Shown here: positions 34,012 through 45,731 of the stretch, piece after piece
Layout: the number at the start of each line of letters is the position of its first letter
How positions within the stretch are numbered: position 1 is the stretch's first letter
Source: Rehmannia glutinosa
Lineage: Eukaryota; Streptophyta; Magnoliopsida; Lamiales; Orobanchaceae
Assembly (NCBI GenBank): GCA_016081115.2
Contig: CM071935.1
Location: forward strand, 52,934,680 to 52,998,679
Direction of reading: 5' to 3'
DNA: 64,000 bases
Notes under the pieces: model-generated
The model's input: the letters and a program-made list of their open reading frames with translations, nothing else
What the model was told of the DNA's origin: nothing
Database searches by the model: none
Program-made: the position numbers and the translations under genes

Positions 34012-37000
34012 TCAAGGAACATCTGAGTACCAAGGAAACTGGTACATGGATAGTGACTGTTCCAGACATATGACAGGAAATAAAAGAAATCTGACAAAAT
34101 TTAAGGAGATCAAAGGTGCAAAAGTCATATTTGGAGGAAACGAAGCTCCAGGGGAAATGAAAGGCACACGATCCATCAAGAAAAATGGGATGCAGATCAC
34201 ATATGTTGAGTACGTTGAAGGCCTCAACTTCAACCTGTTAAGCATCAGCCAACTCTGTGACAAAGGCTACAATGTGGGATGCAACATGGGGATATGCCAG
34301 ATCAAGGTTGCTAAATCTAATGAGATTGTGGTGCAAAGAACAAGGCAAAAGAACATGTATGTAGTGTATTGGTCTACTGCTACACCAAGCACATGTCTGC
34401 TAGCAAAGAGTACATCCGAATCAAGTTGGCTGTGGCATAAGAAGCTGAGTCACTTGAATTTCAAGACAATCAACAAACTTGCAAGGAGTCATCTTTTGGA
34501 AGGATTGCCTGACTCAATATACAAGAAATAAAGTATATGTGATGCATGCCAGATTGGAAAGCAAACCAAATCATCTTTCAAGGATAAGCTAAGTCCTTCT
34601 TCAACAAGGATATTGCATCTGTTGCACATGGACTTATTTGGTCCTGTTGAGCCAACTAGCATCAGTGGAAAGAAATACACCTTAGTGGTGGTGGATGATT
34701 ATTCAAGATATACATGGACAATTTTCATGTGTAAAAAGAAGGAAACACTGCAAAAATTACCTCAGCTGATGAAAAGAGTTCAAAATGAGAAGAGTCAAAC
34801 CATTATAAAGATAAGATCTGATAGAGGAACTGAATTTGTCAATGGGATTATAACTCAGTATTGTGTCGACAATGGTATTGCTCATGGGTTATCAGCTGCA
34901 AGGACTCCACAGCAGAATGGAGTTGCTGAAAGATGAAACAAAACCCTCAAGGAAGCTGCAAGGACAATGTTAGCAGAAGCTAGATTGCTTAAGAGATTTT
35001 GGGCTGAAGCCATAAATACAACATGCTATACGCAGAATAGATGCATGATAAACAGGCAATTAACCAAGACTCCCTATGTGATTTAGACAGGGAGAAAGCC
35101 AAATGTTGGATATTTTAAGATATTTGGATGTAAGTGCTTCATCCACAACAATGGCAAGGATAATTTGAAGGCTTTTGATGCTAAAACTGATGAAGGTATC
35201 ATTTTGGCATACTCAGCTAAGAGTAAATCCTATAGTGTGCTAAACAAGAGGACTATGGTCACAAAAGAGTCCATTCATGTGGAATTTTATGAGCCAAATG
35301 TAAATGAGAAGACATTGATGAGTTAGCTGAGAAGGAAAATCTGCCAACTATGCAGAAGAGTACTTATGTTGAAGCAGATGTGAGAGCACTCAACACTGAA
35401 GATGATGAGATAGCTGAATCTCAAAGATAGTTGGAAGGTCTACAACTGAATGATGACGAAGAAGCTGTTCAAGACAACTTAGCTGCAAGACGGCTGAATC
35501 CAGCAGACTTACTCCGGCCTGATGTGAAATGGCTGAGAGACCATCCACCTGAGTTAATCATTGGAGATGTCAGAGATGGCATAAGAACCAGATCCAGAGC
35601 ACAACAAGAAGCTATGTTCACTTGTTTTATTTCTCAAATAGAGCCTAAAGATGTGTCTCAAGCCTTGGAAGACACACATTGGATTCAGGCCATGCAAGAA
35701 GAGCTGAATCAGTTTTAAAGAAACAAAGTATGGGAATTAGATCAAAGGCCTACTCACCAAAATGTAATTGTTACTAAGTGGGTATTCAGAAACAAGAAGA
35801 ATGAGGAAGGATCTGTTGTCAGAAAGAAAGCAAGATTGGTAGCCAAAGGGTATTGCCAAGAGGAAGGTATAGAATTTGATGAAACCTTTGCTCCTGTTGC
35901 GAGATTGGAAGCAATAAGGATGTTCATTGCTTATGATGCACATAAAAACTACACTGTATATCAAATGGATGTGAAAAGTGCATTTTCTGAAGGGACTGTT
36001 AGAGGAATAAGTCTATGTTGAACAACCTCCAGGTTTTGAGCAGAAAACTATTGGAGATAAGGTCTACAAGCTCAAGAAGGCATTGTATGGATTGAAACAA
36101 GCACCAAGAACATGTTATGATACATTGTCTCAGTTTCTAATTGACAATGGATTCACCAACGGTAAAGTTGACAGAACACTCTTCTGGATTCAAGATGGAG
36201 AGAGTATACTACTTGTTCAAATATATGTGGACGATATCATATTTGGATCCATAAACAAAGAGCTGTGTGATAAATTCTCAAACCTCATGTAAGGCAAGTT
36301 TGAAATGAGCATGATGTGAAAGCTGACTTTCTTCTTATGACTTCAAGTCAAGCAAATGAAGGATGGAACCTTCATAAGTCAAACCAAGTATACCAGGGAT
36401 TTGATGAAGAAATTTGACATGAAACAAATATCTTCAGTGAAAATTCCCATGAACAAATTAGTTAAGATGGATATGGATGCAGATGTCAAAGTTGTTGATC
36501 AAACTAGATATAGAGCCCTCATTGGATCATTGCTCTATTTAACTGCAAGCAAGCCAGACATCACCTTTGTTGTAGGTGTATGTGCTAGATTTCAATCTGC
36601 ACCAAAAGAGAGTCACATGACTGCATCTAAGGGAATCCTAATGTATTTGAAGGGATGCCAAGAAGTTGGCTTATGGTATCCAAAGGAAGGAGGATTCAAG
36701 CTGGTGGGCTACTCAGACTCAGACTATGCTGGATGTAGAGTTGACAGGAAGAGAACATTAGGTACTTGTCAAATGTTTGAAATAGATTGGTTTCTTGGTT
36801 CAAGAAGAAATAAAATTTAATAGCTACATCCACACCAAGCGAGTACATAGCGGGCAAATTTGTTGCAGCCCAAGTTCCATGGATAAGACAACAGCTGAGA
36901 GACTATGATATTGAAGAAAATGAGACTCCAATTATGTGTGATAACACTAGTGCTATTGCAATAACTTAGAATCCAATGTTGCACTCAAGAACAAAGCACA

Positions 37001-37164
37001 TTGATGTCAGATATCATTTTATAAGAGATCAAGTTGAAAAGAAAGACATCACCTTGGAATATATCTCAATTGATAAGCAGTTAGCTGACATATTCACTAA
37101 ACCTCTATGTGAATCGAGATTTGAAGAGATTAAGAATGCGCTAGGGTTAATTGAGCTGAGTTAA
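33996..37164 (+). pseudogene. pol: Copia pol of copy B (protease, integrase, RT, RNase H)
   Basis: Protease begins near 34030 with WYMDSDCSRHMTG; the family motif DSG is DSD here, which should abolish activity. The integrase zinc-binding part is WLWHKKLSHLN...CDACQIGKQ (34430-34560) and the DDE core keeps all three residues: MDLFGP, SDRGTEF and NGVAER. A TGA follows at 34936. RT (about 35650-36560) has YQMDVKS with a frameshift near 35990 and YVDDIIFGSINKELC at about 36222-36260. RNase H (about 36700-37000) is degraded around EYIAG. The end GLIELS matches copies A and D. Many stops equal single transitions from Trp or Gln codons. Confidence 0.92.
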
Positions 37165-37717
37165 GACACTCAGAAGACTCAATCGGAACAGACAAAGAAG
37201 AGAGAATGAAAGATAAGCAAGTTTCACAATTCAGCAAAGTGAAACATCTAAGATGGGAAATCAACAGTATAGATTTAGCTGATAGCTGAGTGATCTAAAG
37301 TGAAGAGGGAAGCCGAGTCAAGTCACGTTTAGATGACAGTTGAGTTATTTATGAGCTAAGTGACAAAACACAGTCGTTTTCTGTGAGCGGGAATGTTTTT
37401 AAAGATTACGTCAGCATAATTATGATGTCAGAACAAAAGCTGCACGTTTAGCCTATGATTGGATATAAATGCTGCTGCATTAATGCGGAAAAATTAATGC
37501 GGTTTCAAAGGATAAATCCTGACCGTCGATTTGATCTAATTTTTCAAATTCCCAAAACCGTCCTTTCAAATCTGATATAAGCTAAAACACATTTTCTCTC
37601 TCATCACAAAAACTCTCTCGTCTTCAACAAGCAAATGAATTCTCTCTGTGAAAGTGCAAAAACCCTACTTTTCAAATCGAGATTTTACGTTACATTCACC
37701 GTTTATTTTCTTCAAAA
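37165..37717 (+). promoter_or_regulatory. Pol-to-extra-ORF spacer with candidate internal promoter, copy B
   Basis: Motifs in order are GCGGGAA (37387-37393), TTACGTCA (37406-37413, one base off the palindrome), ATTGGATATAAAT (37458-37470), TATAAG (37576-37581) and the pyrimidine patch TTTTCTCTCTCATCAC (37592-37607). The ATG of the extra ORF is at 37718. No coding sequence is seen in the spacer. Confidence 0.45.
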
Positions 37718-40700
37718 ATGGAAGCATCATACGACTTTGTCAAGATGCCTGAGAAGATCAACTCAGGATTGACAGTTGACTTCAAGGGAATGCTGAAACA
37801 GGGTGCTCATGAAGCCCTGGTGAAGAAGATTGCTGAAAAACTCGAGAAATCCGGTCTGACGGATTTTCTAACTATGAAGCTTTCTCATACGTATTTCGAA
37901 GAAATCGCAATGTTTTATATTAACGGTGAAGTGCATGATGATAAGATTCACTTATCCGTCCATAGAAAGGCAATACATATCACTGTTGCTGACCTTGCTG
38001 AACATTGTAAGTTGCCTACAGAAGGGCTGAAAAAAATCACCGAAAGGGATGTCAACATAGCTGCTGCTTGGAAGGAGATAGCCAAGCCTGAGTCAGCTGC
38101 GAAGGCTGTCTATACAACCAAGAAGGAATTGATCAAGGAAGATTACCACAAGCTAATGGACATTATGTCAAGTGCGTGGATATGTAGTTCGGCAGCTTTA
38201 ATCAGCTGTCTCGAACCAAACTAGTGGTGATGGCTGCAATTCTAGAAGAGAAGAAGATCAACTGGGCTAAGTTTGTCTTCAGCCGTATTTGCCAGAATGC
38301 GATTAATATGACCATCAAGGAGGATGGAACATTCGGATGCTCTTTGGGCTATGGCCTAGTTAATGGCCATTTGATGGAGGTGAAGGGGTTTGCCCGGCAA
38401 CATGGAAAGCCATTCCATGTGAACAAGAAAATGTTCAAGGCAAACCTGTCAGGCGCTTAGAGAAAGGCACATGCAAGGAAAGCGGACACTAGCGAGGGTG
38501 AGTGAGCTGACCCTGCTGAAGTCACAGCTGCAACTGCCCTAGTTCTCTCTCCCAAGCCTATCCAGAAGAAGAGAGCTACTGTAGTAAAAGAAGGCTCCCA
38601 CCCCTGCAGCCGATCCAAAAGCACCTGCCCCAGCAGCCGAATCCAGTGTACCTGCCCCAGCAGCTGAGACCGAGAAGGATACGTCTACGCCTTTTCCGGT
38701 CGTGAAGAATAAGCGCACAGTTGTGCCTCGCAAGCCAGCTGCTGCCAAAAAGATAAAGATGGTGGAGCCAGAAGCCACCACAAAAGAAGCTGAAGAGGAT
38801 GTTGTTTCTCTTGTCAAGACCAAGAGAAGGAGACTATATAAGAAGTCTGACATTAAGAAAGCTGAGTCTGCCACTCAGCCAAAGAAGCCCGAGAAGATTG
38901 TTGAAACTCAAGAGGGGTAGTCTAAAGAGAAGGATGGTGGAAATGCAGCCACCATGGACGTCAAGAAGTCTGCTGATGTCGATCAGCAGATTGAAGAAGA
39001 CCCAGTTGCTCGAGAGACAGCTGTTGAGAAGCAAGGAGCTGAGACAACTGAGACACATAAAGAAAGAATTGTCCACTCCCCTCAGACTGATACCAATGAA
39101 CCTGAGGATGAGCATGCTCCACTTGCTACGATTCAGGAAGAATGAGACGAAGATGATGATATTATTATGCTATCTCCTGTCTATCCTGATATTCATCAGA
39201 GATTGAGGGAATGGAGAAATTGGAAGCTGAGTTACTCTCGACAACAGTTTGAGCAACCTGAGTACATTGAAGAAGAAGAAGAGGAGCTCTTAAGCTTCCT
39301 GGGGAACATCTCTATCACCTTTGCTCTCAATGAAGACTTTTGTATGGATGCCCTTCGTGCAATTAAGGAAGATTAAAAGGAAAAGGCTTTGGAGAGGGCC
39401 AAAGCCGTTGAAAAGTCAAAAATGGGCATGTTCACTGGTAGTCTTGAACATCACATAGACTTGTCTGACAGTGATGTAGAAGAGATCGATCCTACTATCG
39501 CAGCAGAGAAGGCCGAATTCCAACAGGCCATTAAAGAATCAAAATCACTGCACGAACAACAATTGCAAGTGGGTCCAGGAGAGTCTTTTCCACTCTCTCC
39601 TTGATCTAACCCCTTGGATGTGGTGCAGAAGATAGTTGTTGTATTGCTGCCACCACAACCCCCGTGCATTCTGAAAATGGCTCACAGAAGATTGGCGATG
39701 AAGCTATGGAAGGAGATAAAGCGGGCACCCTAGCCAAGCCAACTCTTGAAGGTGTTGAGACACCTTCCCATTTCGAGCATTTAGAGGGAAAAACAGCCGA
39801 GTCTCATGTGCAGAGCAACCCCAGTTCTCTTAACTTAGCTGGTGCGCCAGCTGAGGGGAAAGCTCTCACCACCAAAACCAGGTCGGAGGAAACTTTGGGA
39901 GACCAATTTTTGGAGAAAGGAGGCGAAGGTGAAAAATCAATAGAACAGTAGAGTGAAGTTGATGAAGCTCGGATGGTTGAGACTGTCTCAGCTGAACCTT
40001 CACTGCACTGAAGGCCGATGACGCTGATGATGCAGCGAAGGCAACGGATGGAATGGAGACCATGGGAGTTGAGACTCCTTGTCCTAAAAGTGCAATCCCA
40101 GGAGTTGAGACTCTAACGGATGCCATCGAAGAACCTGAGGCAGATGAATATGATGCAGGGAAAAATCCCAAGACCCTACTATAGTTGAGACTCCTTGGGT
40201 AAAAAAGCTGCAAAAGAGAAAATTCCTCAAATAGAGACGACTGATGAAGAAGACTAAATAAGCGCTCTTAGTGATTCCCAGGAGCATATTGACATAGAAT
40301 TTCTGGAATCCGACAATGAAGCTGAGTCCAGTCCTACAGGTGAATGTACTGAGGACAAAGATGAGGATTCTTAAGACTCTCGGAGCAAATCAAGTGACAA
40401 AACTGCTCCAATGAGGTTCATGCTTGTTGATGAGCCAACCCCAATGGCTCCAACACACTCCGATGACACTGATAAATCAGCTGAGGACAAGTCAACTCAA
40501 AAGGAAGGACCTACTGATACCGAGGAAGCTGTTAAGATAGCTGAGGGTCAGTCAGCTGAGCAGGCTAACACAGCTGCTCAAGCTGGAAACAAATCAGCTA
40601 AGCAGGCTAACACAACTGCTCCCAATGCCGACGAAGCTGGTTCAGCTGAGGCAAGTCAAGCTGATGCAAATCAAAAGGAAAAGAAAAAGGCTCCACAAGT

Positions 40701-41562
40701 TGGTGCCTATAGGTTTTGACTTTGATGTCAGTTGGCCTGAGGATGAGTCCGCTTCGTCAGCCGACTTTGGGAAGACGTTTAAAGCTATATGTGTTGAAAT
40801 TCAGAATATGGAACACGACTTAGCATCATTAGATCTAAGGCTGGACAACCGTGATGCAAACATTTGTGGGGACATTCATGGAATTGTTCTACATATTCGA
40901 GAATGGGCTGCACAACCACGGCTATGAGAAGAGAGCAAGTCCGTTACTTCAAGTCACTCTTTGTAGAGTTACTGGTATGGAGTACGGATAACATACAGTT
41001 TCAGCAGAGGCAGAAGGAGTACATGATGAGAATTGAAGAATCTCACAAGTCGGACATGGAGTTACTTAAGATGCAACATAAGAACGAGATTGCAAGATTG
41101 GAGACTACCATGAGTCAGCAACTCAGTGTTCTCTAAACTGAAATGAAATTAATGGCAGCTGAGTCAAAGGTTTTGCAGTCAAAATTCCGAACAACCTACT
41201 CCAAGTCGGATGCTAAACATGATTAAACCAATAGCCGACTCGACTTCATTTTAAGTGGCATGTTCCGTGGTCTGTCCCTATCTTTTGGTGATGCTGCCAA
41301 AAAGGGGGAAGATGAGGCTATGAGGGAATTGAAAGAAGGGCAAGGGAGTCGTAAGGATGAGAAGAAGGAAGTTATAGCTAAGGGGGAAGGAAGCTCGAAA
41401 ACCCCCCCTTTGAAGCTTATGTTTGCCAAAACTCCTCAGCAAAGAGAAATAACAGTTTCACTTCTCAGCAAGCTACCGAAAGAGCTGTCTGTGGAACAAA
41501 AAGCTGAGTTGGCATTTAAAGAATCAAGAAAAACCATCAAAGCTGAGTTCGAAGGTGGATGA
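37718..41562 (+). pseudogene. Extra ORF of copy B (about 1.28 kb of codons in total length)
   Basis: The start ATG is kept at 37718, followed by SYDFVKMPEKINSG. The N-terminal domain (37718-38450) matches the plant Transposase_32 type pattern with MAAILEEKKINWAKFVFSRI and SLGYGLVNGHLMEVKG; a frameshift near 38170 splits it. A Pro/Ala/Lys-rich middle follows (38500-38900). The second conserved block at 39160-39310 reads YPDIHQRLREWRNWKLS...EEEELLSFL. Acidic repeats with VETP words come next, then RDANICGDIHGIVLHIREW and VRYFKSLFVELLVW at 40850-40990 and a coiled coil to about 41130. The end is KAELAFKESRKTIKAEFEGG. Stops at 38460, 38920, 39145 and others make it a pseudogene. The role is unknown. 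Confidence 0.75.
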
Positions 41563-41610
41563 GAAGCAGTTAGTATCCAGAATATAAGGACACAATATGA
41601 TGGTCCCCCA

Positions 41611-42740
41611 ACCTTTCTTAAAGTGCTCAGTCCCAGAAGCGTGCAAAAGGAATAAACCAGTGGGAAGATCGCACCGTGTCGAACTCGAAAGTCGAAGGTT
41701 CATTCAATACGAGGAAATGTCAATTTCAAGGATGGCAACAAGACAAGCCAACGACCACAAGTGTCTTTTGAAAATTAGCATATCTCTTCAACGTGCAGAT
41801 TTTCAAAAGAACAATATAAAAGGCTGAGGAATCAATTTGAGAATAGGTGACCTTGCATAACTGAAACACAAGCTTTCAAGTCATTATTCAAACTGTAACC
41901 AGAAAAATATTCTCAAGTTATTCAAGCTTAATCCTCAAGCCAGAACTTCGAAGAAAATCAATCCAACACTTACCTGTGAAGGAAAGACGGCTTCAATCAG
42001 TTGAAGAGGAAACATTTGAAGAATCAAAGGGGTCTACATTCCAAGGAGGATTGTAGAAAGGTTCAAGGTCGAACCAGTCTCAATTCATTGGAGGGCTTCG
42101 TGATCAAATCCAAGAAACTTGAGCAAGTGAGTTGTAGTAGCAAGGCAGCTGCCCTGTGAAGAAGCTGAGTCGGACGAGAAGCATTTGTGTGACCAAGGCA
42201 TCTCGGAGATCGAGTCCCAAAGGATCAAGTCATTTGTGTGATCAAGACTTGCATCCGGATCGATAATCACTTTGTACTCACGATCAATACTTAGTGGATT
42301 CCTCCAGGAGTTGGAGAAGAGAGGATTAGAAGAATTACACCATCTTCGAACCTCTATTAAGTTTATTGTGTCATTTACATTTCTGCCTTTCAATTCTGCA
42401 TATTATTTTATATCTGCTGATAAATTTGCTATCCAACTGATAATTAACAAAGTGCTAATACCAAGTACTAAAACATACTTAAACCAAATTCAAGGGTGTT
42501 AAGTCTTATTTGAAAACATATCACAGATCGAGTTAAGCTTTAGACTAAGCGGTGAGTTATTCTATCAACATCTCATCAGTGTTGAGTGGCTAACTCTTTG
42601 GTTAACTAACTTAGCCGTCCATCAAGGACTTAGTGTGAAGAATTAACTCGAACTATTTTAAAAGGACTAAATTGAAAAGTTGGTAAGGTTTATTCAACCC
42701 CCCCTTCTAAACCTTACACTCACACCACTTGGGACCTACA
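41611..42740 (+). repeat. 5' LTR of copy D, lacking its first ~440 bp
   Basis: The remnant begins at ACCTTTCTTAAAGTGCTCAG and ends GGGACCTACA. Compared with 63341-64000 about 440 bp of U3 are missing; ~50 bp (41563-41610) of unrecognised sequence separates it from copy B. The hairpin and TATA are kept (41764-41821). No ORF is inside. Confidence 0.8.
41764..41821 (+). promoter_or_regulatory. LTR promoter: perfect hairpin plus TATA box (D 5' LTR)
   Basis: TCTTTTGAAAAT (41764-41775) pairs with ATTTTCAAAAGA (41799-41810); TATAAAA is at 41815-41821. The loop keeps TATCTCTTCAA. Confidence 0.7.
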
Positions 42741-42742
42741 AG

Positions 42743-42885
42743 TGGTATCGGAGTGGTTGGTTCATTGAGCTTCTCTTGATGGTTCTTGAACTAGATCTCC
42801 AATCTTTCAAAGCTTGCTTTAGCACTCGATCTTTCAAAACTCTTTTATTCAGAAATGTTACTATCATGGAAGCAAATTTAACACG
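42743..42885 (+). other. Primer site, leader and first codons of copy D gag
   Basis: TGGTATCGGAGT (42743-42754) is a mutated Met tRNA primer site. The leader follows that of copy B, and the gag start ATGGAAGCAAATTTAACACG is at 42866-42885. The sequence stops at ACACG (42881-42885), directly before the inverted LTR of copy C. In copy B the matching sequence continues CTCGTATTCC, so ACACG is the likely 5-bp target site; its second copy has been deleted. Confidence 0.75.
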
Positions 42886-44445
42886 TGTAGGTCCCAAGGG
42901 GTGTAAGTGTAAGGTTTAGAAGGGGGGTTGAATAAACCTTACCAAATTTTCGATTTAGTCCTTTTAAATCTACAGAGTTGATACTACACACGATGTGTTC
43001 TTGATGGACAAATCAACTTAGTCACTCAAGAGAGTTAATCACTCAACAAACTCAATCGAAATTTGTTGATGGAATAACTCATTTGTTAGCTCTAAATTAA
43101 CTCGATTGTGGTTTTGTTTTTTGGAAGACTTAACACCCTTAAGTTTGATTAAGTAAGAGTTTAGTGCTTGGTTTAGTACTTATAATTTATCAAGTGGATA
43201 GCAAATTTATCAACAGATATAAGCGAGTTAAAATTGCAAGAATTAAAGTCTTTGAAATGTAAATGACACAATGAAATTTTTATAGAGGTTCGAAGATGGG
43301 GTAATTCTTCTACTCCTCTCTTCTCCAACTCCCGGAGGAATCCACTAAGTAATGATCGGTTTACAAAGTGGTAACAGATCCCAGATACATGTCTTGATCA
43401 CACACGGTGACTTGATCATCCTTTGGGACTCGCCCCGGAGACGCCTTGATCACTCACGGTGGCTTCTCGTACGACTCGCCTTCTTCATAGGCGTTGCCTT
43501 GCTACTACTGACTCACTTGCTCAAGCTCTTTGGATTTGATCACGAAGCCCTCCAAAAGCTTAAGACTTGGCTCAACCTTGAACCTTCCTACAATCCTTCC
43601 CGGAATGTAGACCCCTTGTTTTCGATATTTTCCTCTTTAAGCGATTGAAGTTATCTTTCCTTCACAGGTGAGTGTTGGATTGATGTTCTTCGTAATGTAG
43701 GCTTGAGGATTGAGAATGTTTTAGTTTTTCTACTATGCTTGTATATCTCACATGTGTGTCATCTATGTATATTTCTTCTCAAACAAACTCCTCAGCCTTT
43801 TATAGTGAACTTTCAAAAATTTGCCTGTTGAAGAGATAGGCTTATTTTTGAAAGTCACTTGCAGTCGTTGGCTTGTCTTGTTGTAGTTCTTGGAATTGCC
43901 ATTTTCTCGTATGAATTGTTCTTTCACCTTATCGAGTTCGACACGGTGTAGTGCTTCCCATTGGTTCATTCCTTTTGCACGCAGGGACCGAGCACTCCGA
44001 GAAAGGTGGTATGGAGATATTACTTGTTTAAGTAATTCTCTTGATTTTCTCGGCAACGGATCTTTTTGATTATCTTGACTTGACCGCATTTCCTTGCTTT
44101 CCCAGGTGACTTAGAGTCGCTTCCAATCATTGGATGACTCTTTGTCACTTCAACTTGAGACTTGGCTTTTCTTGAGTTGACTTGATCGATGCTCCACTCA
44201 TTTGTATCTGTTTGCTTCTATAGTAGAGTTCTGTCTGTCTCTTCTTTGCCATACTCATTGGTGTCTCTGGTGAGTCTTCCTTCAAGTCTTTAGTTGTCTT
44301 CTTGCATGTTAGGCGTAGGCCGACTTAACTCGGCTTGGCCGGTGTATTTATTACAATGCATTATACAGCAAGAATTGGGGTGCCAACTTTCTATTCTAAG
44401 TTTTACATGGCATTCATCAAAATCTAAACAATAAAATTCCTAACA
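42886..44445 (-). repeat. 3' LTR of copy C (1,560 bp)
   Basis: In sense it begins TGTTAGGAATTTTATTG and ends GGGACCTACA. It is full length and aligns with the D 3' LTR throughout, but keeps CG where D has TG or CA (for example GCCGAGTTAAGTCGGCC near 44310-44335). No ORF is inside. Confidence 0.88.
43798..43855 (-). promoter_or_regulatory. LTR promoter: perfect hairpin plus TATA box (C LTR)
   Basis: In sense, ACTTTCAAAAAT (43855-43844) pairs with ATTTTTGAAAGT (43820-43809), then TATAAAA (43804-43798). The stem sequence is different from copies B and D, yet pairing is perfect. Confidence 0.7.
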
Positions 44446-44460
44446 ATTTCCCCCTTTTTG
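44446..44460 (-). other. Polypurine tract, copy C
   Basis: In sense CAAAAAGGGGGAAAT, directly before the LTR start TGTTAGG. Copy D has the same context (TTGGCATCATCAAAAAGG) at 63317-63334. Confidence 0.8.
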
Positions 44461-44520
44461 ATGATGCCAAAACTTAAACCATACAAAAATGCAAATAACA
44501 AAGATACATACAGATAGTGT

Positions 44521-45731
44521 ATTGACATAGAATGTATGCGCAGAATCAATCTTTTTATTGATCATATCATTCTTGTACTTAACACAACTGTTTACAAGGT
44601 GTATCAGAGCATATAATTGTCTACACAGAGAAATAAAGAATTTACAGCTTTATTACAGAAGACTTACATTGTATGTATTTACATAGTGAAATACACGAAG
44701 GGTTGGACAGCAACACTTCATCTCCTTCGCTGTCTCCTTCTTTCATCTTGTTCAAGATCTTCTTCTCTTCTTCTCTTTTTCTCGTCATCACCGCCTTCTT
44801 TTTCTTTTCATATGCCTTCCTGGCAGCTTCATCTTTTCTTATTCTTTCTGTCTCTCCCGCCATAGTGAGTTTGTCTCTTGTTTTTTCTTTATTCTATTTT
44901 TTGCATACTCGGCGTTAGTTTTAGCCACTCGCAAATTTGCCACTTGATCAAGCCCACCCAAAAGAGATCCCTCCTTTCTTTCCTGGATCTACGTATTCAA
45001 TATTCTTGGCGAGGCCTAGGTCCAAGAAGCTTCTTCCTCCACTACGCTTCTTCCTCTACCCTGGGCGTATCTTTGTCTTTGGGGTCTTCTTCTTTCCGGT
45101 GAGTGACCAAGCAGAGTGACCGTAGGTAGTCTCGCCGGTAGTCTCGCTGCTGTCCAGAGTGACCCTTATGCTTGCTTCATGAATACCCTTATTGACAACG
45201 TAACACTAAAACTAGGTGTGTGCTTTAGTTTTTGTGTTTTAATTAAGAATGATGAAGTGCCTATAAATATATTCCATCAATACCTAAGGCGGTTACCGAA
45301 TACACAAGCAAGTGTATTCTAGCACACATATATGTAGATTAATTGTTGTATTGTAATTTAAAATATCATTCGTATATAATATAATTAACTAACTATACGT
45401 GTATGAGCCTAATAGTTATCACTTGTCTGCTCCATGCACGTTAATTGATTAGATATGCATTAGTGATATTATTATATAATTATACATATGAGTTGTTTTA
45501 CATATCACATATATATAATAGGATATACAAGGTGCAAAGTATCCTTCAGATTCGAGCGTTTTGAATTCGTCAACTGATCGTGGCTCTGTCCCGACATCTG
45601 AAATGGCATAAGTGTCTCTGTCTACTAGAATGCCTCCGTGTTCTTTCATGATGTTCATAACTCGGGCATCCATTCTTCCTTCCACTTCCTTCATCCCTGC
45701 TTCAATTGTTTTTCTCTTCTCAGCCATAGAT
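44521..45731 (-). other. Copy C-specific 1.2-kb segment with gene-like features
   Basis: On both sides copy C aligns with copy D, but D has only about seven bases where C has this segment. In sense it opens with a 66-codon exon-like frame (45727 to about 45530) beginning MAEKRKTIEAGMKEVEGRMD and ending near GYFAP at a GT-containing, donor-like site. AT-rich, intron-like sequence follows. Later comes a highly charged frame at 44863-44642 (RIRKDEAARKAYEKKKK...GDSEGDEVL). The tail has AATAAA words (near 44635 and 44555). I recognise no family. It may be a captured host gene fragment or part of the extra ORF lost in other copies. Confidence 0.45.

Larger units (their letters stand above)
29272..41562 (+). 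mobile_element. SIRE-like copia copy B (+)
   Basis: Copy B has the 5' LTR at 29272-30824, primer site, gag (split by a hAT element), protease-integrase-RT-RNase H, a spacer with promoter-like motifs and a ~3.8-kb extra ORF ending at 41562. Its polypurine end (GAAGGTGG, 41549-41556) is followed not by its own full LTR but by ~50 bp of unknown sequence and the truncated LTR at 41611-42740. Confidence 0.85.

Noticed and set aside
38539..38874. Minus-strand Ala/Ser-rich frame with AGAGAF repeats
   Set aside because: Shadow of the Pro/Ala-rich linker of the copy B extra ORF on the plus strand.
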